Shown here piece by piece: positions 1 through 12,591 of a stretch of 64,000 nucleotides of DNA. The position numbers were made by a program, and so were the translations under genes. The notes beneath the pieces are model-generated. The model ran no database searches. It worked only from the letters and a program-made list of their open reading frames with translations, and was not told where the DNA came from. This DNA is from Endocalyx cinctus (Eukaryota; Ascomycota; Sordariomycetes; Amphisphaeriales; Apiosporaceae), in NCBI GenBank assembly GCA_001600455.1, contig BCKC01000002.1, positions 2,556,171-2,620,170 on the forward strand. Direction: 5' to 3'. Position 1 is the first letter of the stretch, and each line of letters begins with the position of its first letter.

Positions 1-2
1 AG

Positions 3-638
3 GATGCTGAGATTCTTTATACGTACCATCAGCTGCATATGGAGCTACCACCAGACCTCAAAGTTGACGCCGTATTTTGCCTTTGTAGTCTAGATATGCG
101 TGTCGCAGAACGGGCTGCTCAGCTATTTCTTGACGGTTACGGCGACTATCTTATCTTCTCCGGCGGCTCTGGCAAATTAACTGAAGGACGCTTCGAAAAA
201 CCGGAAGCCGAAGTGTTTGCGGATGTCGCTCGACAGATGGGAGTCCCGACTAACAAAATCATAGTTGAACCCTTCTCGACCAATACCGGAGAGAACGTCC
301 GGCTCACGTACAAGCTTCTGCAGGACCAGGGTTTGTCGCTCAAGTCGTTCATTCTGGTTCAGAAGCCCTACATGGAACGCCGCACTTATGCAACTTTTAT
401 GAAGCAGTGGCCGGAGTCGAATGCTGAGATACTGGTCACTTCGCCTCGACTTAAGTGGGCCGATTATCCCAACCGTGACAACCCCATAGATTTGGTCATA
501 AATATTTCAGTAGGCGACCTAATTCGTATCAAAGACTATCCTGCCAAAGGATTCCAGATCCCCCAGGAAATCCCTTCTGATGTATGGGAGGCAGCTCAAC
601 GACTCATCGAGGCCGGTTATAACAACCACCTAGCATAA
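3..638 (+). CDS. DUF218/YdcF-family protein, 5' end outside window
   Basis: The frame is open from the first bases, so the gene continues upstream. The ATG at 39 is probably internal: the codons before it (DAEILYTYHQLHME) fit the family's usual lead-in. The visible ~211 residues show the DUF218 pattern: a hydrophobic strand with a DxRVAERAA segment, the glycine-rich loop FSGGSGKLT, an acidic EAEVFADVA helix, GVP followed by IIVEPFSTNTGENV, and a late basic segment (KPYMERRTY). In bacteria, relatives (YdcF, SanA, ElyC) bind nucleotides or act in envelope homeostasis. In fungi the family is cytosolic and biochemically undefined. The C terminus is complete, with a TAA at 636-638. It is convergent with the monooxygenase, only 44 bases away. 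Family assignment is firm; function is not. Confidence 0.85.
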   Translation, partial: DAEILYTYHQLHMELPPDLKVDAVFCLCSLDMRVAERAAQLFLDGYGDYLIFSGGSGKLTEGRFEKPEAEVFADVARQMGVPTNKIIVEPFSTNTGENVRLTYKLLQDQGLSLKSFILVQKPYMERRTYATFMKQWPESNAEILVTSPRLKWADYPNRDNPIDLVINISVGDLIRIKDYPAKGFQIPQEIPSDVWEAAQRLIEAGYNNHLA

Positions 639-682
639 ATATGTATAAAGAAACGAAGAGAAAACCAAGGATCATCCAAGAT

Positions 683-2172
683 CTACGACGTAATAGAAGT
701 AGTTCCAACATTGTATGACAACGTATCCCAATTTTCGATGGTATCTCCCACGACATCCACCATATACATGAAGTTGTTCCACTCCTTGTCATTCCACCTA
801 TCAGGATTCTTTCCCACTCCCCTACTTGCTTGTCGGATGTTGTTGTCTCTTTTAACCTGCTCAAGCCCGTCAGGTAAATGCAGTTGTGCGCCGGTAATTG
901 TTGCGCTCTCCTGGATCTTCTCGCCTCGCTCCTTCCGAACAAGCTCGTATACCCCTAGCGCCAGCGCGACATCGTCGGTGCAGGTTAGGGCTGCGGCGAT
1001 GACGCCCGCGTCTTCGATGGCGTTAGCGGCACCCTGGGCCACGTACGGAACCATGTAGTGACAAGCGTCGCCGACGAGAACGACGCGGCCCTTGTGCCAG
1101 GTGGGCAATCGCGCCAGCTTGTACATCGAAGACACCATGACGCCGGATTCGGGCGCGCATCGGAGAATCTTCTGGACGAGCGGGGACCATCCCCGGAAGC
1201 ATTCCATCATCTCTTTCTTCTCCGCCGTCGCGCTCCAAGACGGTCGCCCGCCTTCCTTCGCGAGCTCGCCGTCTCGCGCGGGGTGCAGGAGAACTACGTT
1301 GTAAGCCGTGTTCTGCCGTAAAGGGTAGCCCATAAGATGTCTCCCGGGCCCCATGTATCGCGTTCCCCTATCCTCGTCGAAAAACTCTTTCACCAGCGCC
1401 TGATCTCGGATCTGATCCCTGTATAGTAGGAACCTGTACGCTGCCTCTCCCGTGGGCAGCAAGGAATCGTGGTGGCCGTCGGCTGCGGCAATACGCCTCC
1501 GAATTCTTGAATTCATACCATCCGCAGCTATGATGAGATCGCCGTTCAGCCACCTGCTGGTACCGTCTTGATGTTGCCGTACCCGGATGCGGGCATTAAA
1601 ATTCGAATCGATTTCGGTGACCCTTTGCCCTGTCATAATTGTGCAGCCGCTTCGAATAACAGCTTTCAACAAGGTGTTCTGTAAATCGGCTCGATGAATG
1701 ACGGCGAGAGGAAATCCATACTCTCGTTCGGTGCGTGGCTGTACCTGTATGGAGCCGATTTCATCGTCGTCTTTATACCTCCTAAATATGTGTCAGTCAA
1801 TCACAACACCAACATATGTAGCACATACATTTTTCTTTTCGTATCGTTGGCTATCTACGCTACTCAGAGTCCTATCCTTTTTAAAGCGTCTTCTTACCTG
1901 ATACTATTGCGTTGAAGCACAGTTGCGTGCTTCCTCACTTCTTCAAGCAAGCCGAACTGTTCTAGGATCCTTGCCGCGTTCGGTGCGACTTGTACCCCTA
2001 GCCCTGCCTCCACAAGGTCATGACACTTCTCCAGGACCAATACCTCATGGCCTGTCATCCGTAATGCCAACGCGGCCGATAACCCGGCTATACCAGCCCC
2101 AACCACTATGACTTTCAGAGTTTTCACCGCTTGCCTCTCCGAAAGTGTGTTCCCGCCTAGTCTAAGTTCCAT
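683..2172 (-). CDS. FAD-dependent monooxygenase, salicylate-hydroxylase-like
   Basis: There are two exons, 2172-1898 and 1781-683. The 116-base intron has a GTAAGA donor, a CTGAC branch and a TTTAG acceptor, and the spliced frame gives 457 residues. The Rossmann motif VVGAGIAGLSAAL lies near residues 23-35, an acidic strand end (VLVLEK) follows, and the second FAD motif GDACHYMVPYVAQGAANAIEDA sits near residue 328. This is the group A aromatic-hydroxylase fold: an NAD(P)H-reduced flavin hydroxylates a phenolic or polyketide-type ring. Length matches salicylate 1-monooxygenase relatives (about 420-460). There is no signal peptide, so it is probably cytosolic. No neighbouring catabolic or secondary-metabolite genes are visible, so the substrate cannot be assigned. 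Confidence 0.9.
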
Positions 2173-4760
2173 GTTGAGCTAAATATTCGGATACTGATAC
2201 CTGTAGTGTAAGGAGAAAAATGGGGAGGACACGCCAGGATTCACTTGCAAGAAGAGACAACGGTTGGCTTTACAGGGAAAGGGGGGAATGGGACTTTTAA
2301 CAGTACACCATGTTCTTGATCCCTCATATTTCAGAACTGATTCTTCAACATCAGCTATTAATGTTGACTAAAAGCTGCATGTGGCGCCGCCACGACCTCT
2401 TAATCACGAGAAGCATATTTCAGTCATTCCCATGGGATGGACTGCATATCGATCATTCAAGTAATTGGTGAGGGTAATACGACAGATGCAGCCCTACGGG
2501 GAGGGTGCCGTTAAAATACACCCATGCACTCAGATATAACAGAGACAGTGCAGCTTCAGGGGGAGCGGCTTTGGTGTTCTTCTTTCTATTGTGTCCATAC
2601 CTTGAGATGTGATTCGTGTGATAAAAAAAAAAACCATCACAATGTAATTTACAGATGCTCTTCACAGAATCATGAAGTCGGGCCGTCATCCGACCAGATG
2701 GCTATAGCCGACATGACCATTGAAAATCGCTTCGCTAAACTGCCGAGACACGGCGTGCTGGCAAGCCAAATGTCATCTTTAGCACGAGATGAGGCTTATG
2801 CAAGTGATAGTAGAGCTGAGAGGTCTGATTCGTTGCTCAATGAGTTCTACGATACCAAATAACCTAAAAACGACAACACGGTTTGCCAAAGATAAGTTTC
2901 ACAGAAACAGACAGCCAACATGTAAAGTATCTGAGGTTTGTAGAATATGATTTAGCACCCCTCCACACTTTATCTGAGACTACAACGTAGCCTACTCTTC
3001 CTCAACAACCACAAGCACAAACATTCACCTCTGTCACTCAATGTGTACTTTAAAAAAAACACCATTACTTCTCCAACCACACCGACACAAGCGTGTTTCT
3101 TTCCCAAATAATACTTGGTATATAGTGGCGAACTTGATACTCCCATATGACATATCTGTACGACCTTTCTTATCAATATTAATCTCTAACTGATGGTGAT
3201 CTGAAACTCTAATAAAGTTTTGGTACTGGATTGGCCAAGACGGTAACCTGTGACAATCAAACGAGCTGAAATCTATATCGGACACTGACTATGAAAATAT
3301 AGCCTGACGCATGTGGTATTGTGAATGATTGCCGTTTAATTGTGCTACGTATGGGTTGGCATAGACGCTTTAATGTTTGGACTGCTAAGTTTCTTAACGA
3401 GATGTATATACCAGTTTAAGTGAGCAAGAATCGCATGTATATTTTCATGACAGTAATGGTAAAGGTGATATGTGACAATAAATGAAGATATATCGAGAAT
3501 TAAAATGTCCCACGTTTGATAGCGCTCCTCTTATGCGATGGTCTTTTGTCCTGTCATATGCAGGGAGCTTTGAATGTCTAGGAGTAAGCAAAAGAAGAAA
3601 ACAAAACCTGAGATCTCATCCAGTCAATAGATTCATTTCATATCGATTGGTTTTTGAGTTTGCCTTTCGTTTATATATCCTTATTCCCATCGGGAAGGCT
3701 AAAGCGATGTTGTAACAGTAAATTCTCGCGTTTTCTGTGCGTACCCGAGACACGGAAACGCCAATTCCACATACCCACGAATCAGCAGCTCCCACGCAAT
3801 TGAATTATAGCCATTCGGGCTTTACATGCAAGCTCCCACATAAGAAGAAATCAGTATTAATAGCTGAATGATTCCCGTTGAATCACCGTCTGTCTGACTG
3901 CGAATGTGAGTCATGATATGTTAGTACCGTCTCCATCTGGCTGCGATGACAAAAAGATCTTTACGTCAAGAGGGACATGGTGGGAAAACAAGTGCCCATG
4001 TAACACAGGATCTATCACAACTTTCATTTTCAATCCCTTTTAATTGATTTTAGCAGGTTATTTCTATGATTATAAGTAGTTGTGCGTTAATCCTTGGACT
4101 ACACTACAATATAATGTTCTTTCCCCAAAGGCCTCAGGTCCCAGGATGCCTGAGTGGAAGATTGGTAGTAGTGAGGCTTATCAAATGAGAACCCCGACGT
4201 GTTACCGCGCCGCCTTAGCTAATCAGTATGCGCATATGAGCTTATAGAGATTGGCCGGGAGCTTGTATGTTAAGAATTTTGTATCGCGGTTATTACTGTA
4301 CTTAAAGACAAGACTAGGACCGAAATCCAGCTCTTTGGAGCATATTGTTCAGCAGGATTGATCCGACGATGATTATGCGTCGGCAGCAGCCTGTTAGCAC
4401 AAGGCCCATCATCAGTTCGAACAATATCATGGTTATGATAGAAAGATTTCTTAAAGAGAGGCATATTCTTCCAGTTTAAGTTCAAGCGACTTAATATGGC
4501 CGGCTGAATAGCGCGGGCCAACCATATGCTTCAAAGGAGAATGATTTTGGGGTCCGGCAGTTAGTAATGCAGCGGTATACCCAGATGGAGTCCCATGGCT
4601 GTCTTCCTGGTTTGGGAGAACCAATTTAAGGGAATATTTCCTCAGGTTTCTCGCCATCTACCCGTTTTATGTCGGATTTTACATCGTCTATTATACCCAT
4701 ATCAATCGACCCCGTAGCACCCTTACTTTCTTCGTATACTTCATATAGGCCCAAGTAACG
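2173..4760. other. intergenic region, no firm gene
   Basis: This is about 2.6 kb without a gene I can support. One plus-strand stretch (2524-2862) is open for 112 codons. Its second half, after an acceptor-like TTTACAG at 2648-2654, has more gene-like codon use (a hydrophilic tail ending NEFYDTK). No homology or convincing upstream exon is visible, so it may be a remnant. The rest is AT-rich with short random frames. Confidence 0.5.
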
Positions 4761-6370
4761 ATGCAGATCAAGTCGCTCCTAGCCTCAGCAGTGCTTGCGC
4801 AAAGAATCAATGCGAATGCCGTATTGCGCTTTGGTTGCTCGCAGGTAGTCGTTGAACGTCTCGACCCGTACGTCAGACTAGATTCAATCTATTGCGAATA
4901 AGTAAATAGTTTGGATTGGGCGCGACGTCTTAGCTAATATTTCTACTTACCCAGACTTGTCAACCCAGACGTCAACCCATCTCCCCACGTTCACCAGGTT
5001 GTCGGAGGTGTAAGAATATTCCCTCTGATTATATCGATCAAAAGTATTAAATAAGTATCACAGAATGCGTTCGCCGCGAGAATACCCGACTCAGACGTCT
5101 CTCAACTAGCCAACTGTACGACATGCAGCTTCAGCGAGGACTTGTCCAACTATTGGACGGCAAATATGTACTTTAAGGCTCGTAACGGCACCTACAAGCG
5201 CGTAGGACAGATTCCGAACCGCTTTCTCGACGGCGAAGTCGGGGGTATGACGGTTTACTACACGTCACCTTACGACAACTCTAAGGTGACGGCATTCAAG
5301 CCGGTTTGTGCCCCTATAATGACAGACTAAATCAAAGCCGGCGTCGCTGATTAATCATAACTGATAAGGGTTTCCGCATGTTGGCGGGTTATGCCGACCA
5401 GAGGGCCGAGGGAGGAGTGACTGAATGGAACGCCATTTGCTTTCGATGCTATAACGCTGTGGTACGTGCACGCGCGGGGATCTTCCTACCTGTCCTGTAG
5501 CATATCGAGGAAACGATATCTGACGCAAGAGATGAAATCAACAGAATTTTGGAGGGGACAACTATGCACCTTGTGCCGATCCGAGCGTTGATTCGGTGGC
5601 CTTGCCGAATAAGGTCTGCCCTGGTGGAATCCGCACTACTGTTCGATTCCCTACGTGGGTTTTCTTTTCTTGTTCTCCTTCTTTTCTTTTCTTTCTTTTT
5701 TTTTCTTCCATCAACTGTGAGCTAGAGACTATTGTCTATTGACTTTCAGATGCTCTAAATTAGATGCTGGGATGGCAAGAACCTTGACAGTCCAGATCAC
5801 ATGAGTCACGTCTCTTACCCAGCCAGCGGGACTTTCGAGAACAACGGACCCTGCCCGGCTACCCACCCTGTCAAACTGCCGCAACTCATGTTTGAAGTGA
5901 TCTGGGATACGGCCCCGTTTAACGATGAGTCGGAATGGCCGGAAGACGGATCCCAGCCTTTTCTTTTTAGTCAGGGAGATAAGTGAGTATACTATGAGAA
6001 AACCCCGGGGCAAAAAAAAAAAAAAAAAAACAAAGGAGATAATTTAGCCAGATCTGACGTCAACGTTTTTTTTTTTACTTTATTAGGACGGGATACGGCC
6101 AGCACGGAGATTACGTCTTCGGCTGGGAAGAAGACGTCTTACAAAACGCCATGGACGCCAATTGCTTCGGTGCCACGTGTAAGGCGCTTAAGTCGCAAAG
6201 CTTCGCTGACGCTAATAAATGCGCCGTGCAAAACAGCGTGGACGAGGATGTCGATGGATGTAAGCCTCAATTTACTCCCTCTTTGCTACTATTCTAGGTT
6301 CTTTTGTTTGGTACTGATGTCCGCCGTCATCTTTTTAGGGCTTGACATGATCCCAGGTATGAACATGTAA
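4761..6370 (+). CDS. secreted DUF1996 protein, eight exons
   Basis: Exons are 4761-4867, 4955-5009, 5064-5303, 5369-5461, 5545-5654, 5764-5982, 6087-6259 and 6339-6370 (1,029 coding bases, 342 residues). All seven introns are GT..AG and every junction restores the family sequence. The N terminus is signal-like (about 20 residues). DUF1996 landmarks follow in order: LRFGCSQVVVERLDPLVNP, SPHVHQVVGG, CTTCSFSEDLSNYWTA, GTYKRV, VTAFKPGFRML, VCPGGIRTTVRFPTCWDG, HMSHVSYP, WPEDGSQPF, TGYGQHGDYVFGW and VDGWLDMIPG. DUF1996 proteins are extracellular, often carry WSC or cellulose-binding modules in other species, and have no established enzyme activity. No WSC module is present here. One intron uses a GTTTGT donor. 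The high intron number makes the gene look broken in a naive frame view. Confidence 0.9.
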
Positions 6371-8356
6371 TGTGTGAGAATGTATGGCTTTACGAGGGAA
6401 ATCAGAGATTCTATAGTATTTTAGAAAGGATTGGTCATGAATGGTGACCACATCGATCTTTAAGTAATTATGAAATATTATATAACTTACCTAGGTTGTT
6501 AGGCACTTAGGCAAGTAGATAACCTACCTAGGTACTTAGTATCCATACTTGAGAGATTGTTTATGTTCCTCCTCTTCAAGTGGCCTTCTCCAACATTCTC
6601 CATGGTCCGTGGCACCCGCGAGAACCCTATTCTGCCTGTCTGCCCAGGAATACTGCAGCTTCCCACTTATTGCTAAGTTCGTTTGACCGTGACAGCTTCA
6701 TGGCCCACTCTCGAGTTATATCTAAATTCGGGATACTTAAACATTAGTGAAAATTATTGGCATCTTAAACCTGTGGATCTTTTTATTATTGTTATTATTA
6801 TTTATGTCCTTTTATGTCCCTTTATGTCCTTACACTACATATGAACTATTATTCTGTGCAGGAAATATGACGTATTGGGTTTTCATCGGCGTACATAGTA
6901 TACTATATAAGTACGGATCCATGGATATATTTTTGATCCACAGTCCAGGGGCGAGTGAATTCAATTGGTTCAATTGTATACTTCCTTAAGAGCCTTTGCC
7001 ACGATATAACTACTTAAATACCTAAAAAGTAAGTAACGATCATTGAAACAGAACATTATGAAATATCAATTCAAATTGATTTGGTCGAAATCAAATAAAT
7101 AAAGTAAATATTTACACTAAGCACAGGGAGATATGGATACCTAGGCCTAGGTAGGTCTATTGTTGAGGTCATCACTGCCAATATACATTAAAGTAGCCCT
7201 GTATGTACTGCTGTAGTATATATTCCCAGGGGCGGGGTTTGAGACCCCGAAAGCGCCTGTAATTCCTTGTTGGACGTATGTAGTATACAGGACTGTACAG
7301 TATACTCCGTACGTAGATTAGGTAGTATAAGGGATTACCAAATTGGCGCTTAAAAGCTAGAATGCACGGGCCAACAAATCATTAACGAGCCAACCAATTC
7401 CTTTCAACCCTCAAACACAATGTCTCCTCCCCCCCTCTCCCCCCCCCCCTAGTACATCATCCCGTTACATCGCAGTAATAATCTATCTATTGCACGCACC
7501 CTGACACCCCACGATTTATCAGCTTTACAAGAACTCAATTACAGTACGTAGTACCTACTTGATATATCTATATCCTACCTAAAGGAAACTCTACCCAATT
7601 CCCGAGATCCTTACCAAAGGACCAACATTGTAACTAAATACGATAATAATCATATTGAAATACCTTCTTAGCGGGTCGTTTATTCATATTATTCAGATAC
7701 TTGCCTGAAATTTGTACCTTTTCTTTCTTTCTTTTTTTTCCCTTTCGTCCTTGGGTACGAAGTAGTGACGTTCGTTGTTCGTGGAGTAAGTGATGATATC
7801 AATTGTCTATGCCTAACTTGTTTGTTACTGTATTTTAACAAAGACTGAAATTTCATCCATCGTCTCATGTTGGCTTTCCTCTTTTCGTCCATCCCTTCCT
7901 CTCTGTATAATTTCCTCGTGTTTCCCTATCTACTTTCATGATGGATAAATGCTGACATAACGTAGGTTCTTTATACGCTAGTATAGGTACTTCCCGTCCG
8001 ATGCGAAATACAAGATATTCACAACTACGACATACAATTCATACCGACATATATCGACTACCTACTCACCTATAATCGCTTATTCACACTTAAAATATAA
8101 GTCATTATTAGAAACAAGTGCCACTTCCGTATTTTCTCAAATTCGATATATACATCCAATCCGGCCGCCTTGCGAACTGCCCAGACTCGAAAATATTCGC
8201 TGCTTTAGAAAATAAACACCCTACAACCAACCTTCAAATCCTATTTTGTCGCTAGTTTAACAATACAAACCCTCCACCCTGACATATTTTCCCTTCGAAA
8301 ATCTGGCAGGAAATAAGCGGCGCAGCCTCTCCTCCCAAGGGAGTCTGCTGAGCAGG
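6371..8356. other. intergenic region upstream of the PP2C gene
   Basis: This is AT-rich DNA with no supportable gene. It contains short C-runs (7424-7450) and pyrimidine-rich stretches. The last ~300 bases are presumably promoter and 5' leader of the phosphatase gene. Frames here are short and compositionally random. Confidence 0.55.
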
Positions 8357-10200
8357 ATGTTTGGTACTGGCTCAAACCCCCCAGCGGCCAAGTCCGACAC
8401 CGCTGTCGCAGATTCGGGAAAATCAAATAAGAAGTCTCCATCACCGGATAACAAGACCGATTCAACCCCCTCGAAACCTCTCGACCAGGCTGCTAGTGGC
8501 GAAAAACGTAGTGGTAACGGCAGCCCGCCTGGCCGGCAGAACCCGGACACGGGAAATTCGGAGAAGAAACGCCGGAGTAGCGGCGTCGGTAGTAAAGCCA
8601 GCAGCCTCATCGCGAGTGCAAAGAATTCGTTAAATTTTGGTCAGGCTGGTAGAACCAGTAATGATCTTAGTTCGCAGACTCCCCTCCAAAAACTAGGCAG
8701 GCAAGACCAGACCCTCGCCGTACCGCAGGGTCAACATAACAATTCTGCTGGCGACTCCGTTCCCGGCCCAAGATCAACTTTTCGTGTCGGCGTTTGGGAA
8801 GACAGAAATAAGAAATGTCGTCGCACAATGGAAGACACGCATGCTTTTTTGTATAATTTCCTACATACGCCCGCGCCTTTGCTAGCCCCCGATTCGTCCA
8901 ACAAAAGCTCGAAATCGCAGAAGTCAACGGATGACGTAAATTCGTCGGCCGACTCGACTTCTCAGGAGATCATAGAGACCGATAACGGCTACTTTGCAAT
9001 TTTTGACGGACACGCCGGGACGTTTGCCGCAGACTGGTGCGGGAAGAAGCTACATCTTATCCTCGAGGATACTATAAGGCGAAACCCCAACGCGCCTATT
9101 CCTGAACTCCTAGATCAAACTTTCACCAGCGTCGATGCGCAGCTAGAAAAACTACCTCTCAAGAATAGTGGCTGCACAGCTGCCATTGCCGTCTTGCGCT
9201 GGGAAGACAGGGTGCCTAGCACGAACTCTGCCACCGGTTCTCAGGCGATCGCCCCCGCGGCAGCGGCCGCATCTAAGTCTAAAGACAGTAAGTCTGAAGA
9301 TGATGGTAACACTATAGCCATACCGGAATCGGCTCACGCAAAATTGAAAGGATCCGCCGTACGTCAACGAGTTCTCTACACTGCAAATGTTGGCGATGCC
9401 CGCATCATCTTGTGTCGGGCTGGGAAAGCCCTGCGCCTCTCGTACGACCACAAGGGGAGCGACGAGAATGAAGGAAAGAGAATAGCAAACGCAGGTGGAT
9501 TAATCCTCAATAATCGTGTCAACGGTGTGTTGGCTGTCACTCGTGCGCTCGGCGATACTTACATGAAGGACCTTGTCACCGGTCATCCATACACGACCGA
9601 AACCGTAATTCAACCTGAGATGGACGAGTTTCTGATAATTGCCTGTGATGGGGTAAGTTCTACTATTATCCTAAATCTACTCTATTTCTTCGTGACATCG
9701 CTGATCATATCCACGTTTAGTTATGGGATGTCTGTTCGGACCAGGAAGCGGTTGACCTCGTTCGCGACACGCAAGACCCAATCGCTGCTTCGAAATTTCT
9801 GGTCGATCACGCGTTATCCCGGTTCAGTACCGACAATCTCTCTTGTATGATTGTCCGATTTGACAAAGCTGGCCTCCTCGAGCTTCAGAACAATAAGGAT
9901 CGCCCAATGGGCGTGGAAGGGGATGCGGCCGTAGGAGGGAAGGTTAGCGAAGCGGAGAAGATAGTGAGCTCCACAAAGCAGAAAATTGCGGATGGAGATG
10001 TGCCAGCTGTTGGAATATCTGCTAGCAACAGTGGTCGTGGCCACGATACTACCCCGATGATCGAGGACGATACTTTCAAGCCGACCGTGATTCAGGAGTC
10101 AGTCGAGGAAGAGCCGTCCCAAGTGGACCATAGCGATGTCAACGCCCCGGAGGCGACAATTCCTAAACCTACAGAACCCCCTCCTAAATCCACTTCTTAA
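8357..10200 (+). CDS. ptc1: PP2C-type Ser/Thr phosphatase, Ptc1-like
   Basis: Two exons (8357-9652, 9721-10200) are joined across a 68-base intron (GTAAGT..TTTAG) and give 591 residues. The first ~135 residues are a Ser/Pro/Lys-rich disordered leader. The PP2C domain starts at [20 protein letters not shown] and contains [10 protein letters not shown] (~213), [14 protein letters not shown], an HKGSDENE segment and [13 protein letters not shown]. The intron splits ACDG from [10 protein letters not shown] (~433), and TDNLSCMIV follows (~470). These acidic residues form the two-metal centre. The match is closest to yeast Ptc1, which dephosphorylates HOG-pathway MAP kinase and affects organelle inheritance. 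A Ser/Ala/Lys-rich insert (about residues 285-320) and a 110-residue acidic/Pro-rich tail make it longer than yeast Ptc1 (281). The paralogue assignment is by recognition only. Confidence 0.92.
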
Positions 10201-11172
10201 CAACGCAGTGCTCAATCATGATTACATCCGAACACTCGCTCGTTTCTGTCTCCAAACTGGCTGCGGCGCGGTCCGGTAGCAGCCCTTCGCACCGCGGCTC
10301 CTTTACTATCTTAGGTTCACAGCCAAGATCTTGTCTTTTCGTATGGGGTCATGTTATATCTTATGTGCATCGTACATCCTCAATTGGCATAGATACTTCT
10401 CTCAATTTTACATAGTAAGACTGAGATTATTCCTGGCCTACTTGTTAGCCACGGTTGGAAAGACCGGGTTGCGATACCACTGATGATATGAAACGAGACG
10501 AGACGAGACGAGTGAATTGATGTAGAGGCACGAAACTCGATTGTCATCTTAACACTAGTATTTTGATTTAAAGAGAATACTTGCTTTTACGACCCAGTGG
10601 CAAGCGAGGGTATGTCATATTTATTAGAAAACGTATAAACACGGCAAGACGGTGACCAAGGAGATAAAATGCCGCAAGTTAACGATTGGTACGAGTTGGG
10701 TTTTATTGTTTGGTAGTCAGATGTAGGTTTTTGTGTTAGTTTATAAAGCACCAGTTATAGTTCGTTTGATGTAAAGCTTTCTGCGTTGACCCTGATGCAT
10801 ACCAAGTGGAAGGAGAACCTTGGTTATAGATGAGCATATCGACGATGCTTACCTAGCCCATTCTTTGTTATCACATCGTTTTTTTTTCCCCTATGGCTTT
10901 ACTGTAACTTGAGTCCGGTATCATCATCTTCACCCTTGCAAGATTAGTATCATCCCACGTGTATTTAGCTAGGAAATGGCACCGCTACGTATCGTGGGGG
11001 TATAAACCCAGGTGATACAAAGATGACAGAGAAAGCCCCGCGCTATCTGGAAGCTGGAACTGATCTGAGCAACGACGAACGATCGAATGAACTATTATGA
11101 CACGTCGCCCACCGAATAAAGGAACGGGGTCAAAGCGACGGATTAATGCGGAGTGCCAATGCTGTCTATGCA
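10201..11172. other. intergenic region before the transposon
   Basis: No gene is visible. A short pentanucleotide array (GAGAC repeated about four times) lies at 10495-10512. Otherwise this is the 3' flank of the phosphatase gene and ordinary unique sequence up to the TA target site of the element. Confidence 0.55.
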
Positions 11173-11174
11173 TA

Positions 11175-11203
11175 CAGTGGGGACGCAAAAGTCAAGTACA
11201 ATT
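11175..11203 (+). repeat. left terminal inverted repeat
   Basis: This is the outer 29 bases of the transposon, preceded by TA at 11173-11174. It matches the right end at 25 of 29 positions. Confidence 0.9.
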
Positions 11204-11258
11204 CCCCCACCAACGCGTTAATCGCGTTCTTCACGAAAATAACACCTTTTTTTCAACC

Positions 11259-12409
11259 ATGGCCCCTTCAACCCCCATTCGTCAAATAACTAAAAGATCA
11301 GAATATTCGCCTCATAAACGAACGCGAATTGCGTCATTATATTTGGCTGGTACTCCAGCGAAAGTAGTAGCTATTAAAGAGGGTATATCTCCAGGTAACG
11401 TATACCAAATAGCGCGTCGATACGATATTCAAACCAGCGGCAAATCTCGCCCGCGTTCTGGGCGGCCACCAAAGCTTTCTTCGTACTTAAAAACATGTAT
11501 TAAGCGTGCTATAGCCTTCAATCCCTTCATTTCCATAAAAGAATTACGTACCGAGTGTAACGATACGGTTTCTGAAGATACGATAACAAGGTGGCTTAAA
11601 ACTGAAGGCATATTACACTCGAAGGCACTCCGACGGCCAAAACTTACCCCAGAAATAGCCGCGAAGCGGTTAGAATTTGCACAGAGGTATATTAACCAAC
11701 CGTTATCATTCTGGAAGCGTTGGGTATTCTTAGACGAATCTACCATTCAACGCGGGCAAGGCGAAAAAGTAGCCTGGATTTTCTGCCGTTCCGTACGTTT
11801 TCCGAAAATATACCTTATATATAAACGAATAAAATCTAACCGAATATCTACTTCCAGGGCGAAAAACTTTTACCCCAGCATGTTCAACCAAAAGATAAGC
11901 CAACCCGTCATGGTCAGATGTTTATGGGTGCGTTTAGTTGGGGTAGACGGTCTACCCTCCTTGACCTTCACGGCGACCCCCTCTCAGCTAAGGGCGGAGT
12001 TTCCAGCCGTACGATCTTAACAGCGTTACAAGAAATCCTTCCAACTATTTGCGAACCTGGGTCTATATTCGCCCAAGATAACGCTCCTACGCATACAGCT
12101 AATATCGTACAAGATTGGTTACGTACGTGGGCTCAGGAAAATGGGATCACTTTAGTGGATTGGCCCCCTTATTCGCCGGACCTTAATCCTATTGAAAATC
12201 TCTGGAAATTACTCAAAGAGCGTATCTGTAAGGCTGAACCAAGCCTTGGAAGTATGCCGAAGAATCAGAAGGCAATTAACTTATTAATTCGTACTACGAT
12301 TAATGAGTGGGAGGCTATTCAGGAAGAGGTATTAAATAAGTTAGTAGAGAGTATGAATCGCCGGCTCCAGGCAGTAATCGATGCGAATGGCTGGTATACG
12401 AAGTATTAA
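11259..12409 (+). CDS. Tc1/mariner transposase with one intron
   Basis: Exons are 11259-11792 and 11858-12409 (361 residues). The 65-base intron has a GTACGT donor, a TCTAAC branch and a TTCCAG acceptor. Splicing joins AWIFCRS to GEKLLPQHVQPKDKPTRHGQ in frame, so the apparent frameshift is an intron. An N-terminal helix-turn-helix (SPHKRTRIASLYLAG) and a second HTH with a GRPPKLS hinge precede the DDE domain. The catalytic acids are seen in FLDEST, FAQDNAPTHTA and WPPYSPDLNPIENLW. The second D (codon at 12077) and the E (codon at 12194) are separated by 38 residues, against 34 in classical Tc1. The enzyme cuts and re-joins DNA at TA sites in the nucleus. With intact ends and frame, this copy could be functional. 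Confidence 0.92.
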
Positions 12410-12562
12410 GGTATTAGTTGTATATATTACTAAGTAGCCTGTTCGAATGTGAATATAACCATATGTTTTTTTTGTAATTCGCATGCCAATTGGCCATGAT
12501 ATGTTACTTTGAATATGGGAGGGTTGGTTGGTAATGTAAGTGGTTGGTGGGGTCAAAAATCA

Positions 12563-12591
12563 AATTGTACTTGACTTTTGCGGAGTCACTG
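12563..12591 (-). repeat. right terminal inverted repeat
   Basis: This is the outer 29 bases of the transposon on the right, followed by TA at 12592-12593. It is the inverse of the left end. Confidence 0.9.

Larger units (their letters stand above)
11175..12591 (+). mobile_element. complete Tc1/mariner-type DNA transposon
   Basis: The element is 1,417 bases long. Its ends are inverted: the left end (11175-11203) and the reverse complement of the right end (12563-12591) match at 25 of 29 positions, the four mismatches being positions 6-9. Both begin CAGTG and share the core CGCAAAAGTCAAGTACAATT. A TA dinucleotide flanks each side (11173-11174 and 12592-12593), which is the target duplication of this superfamily. 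The interior holds one transposase gene that is open once its intron is removed. Nothing in the copy looks decayed. Confidence 0.93.

Noticed and set aside
1023..1553. Small frames inside the monooxygenase
   Set aside because: They overlap the conserved FAD-binding exon and have no features of their own.
5304..5763. DUF1996 gene as a pseudogene with stops in the middle
   Set aside because: Three introns with GT..AG ends explain every stop, and the exons rebuild the family motifs continuously.
11793..11857. Frameshift inactivating the transposase
   Set aside because: The stretch has a donor, branch and acceptor, and its removal restores the conserved sequence in frame, so it is an intron.
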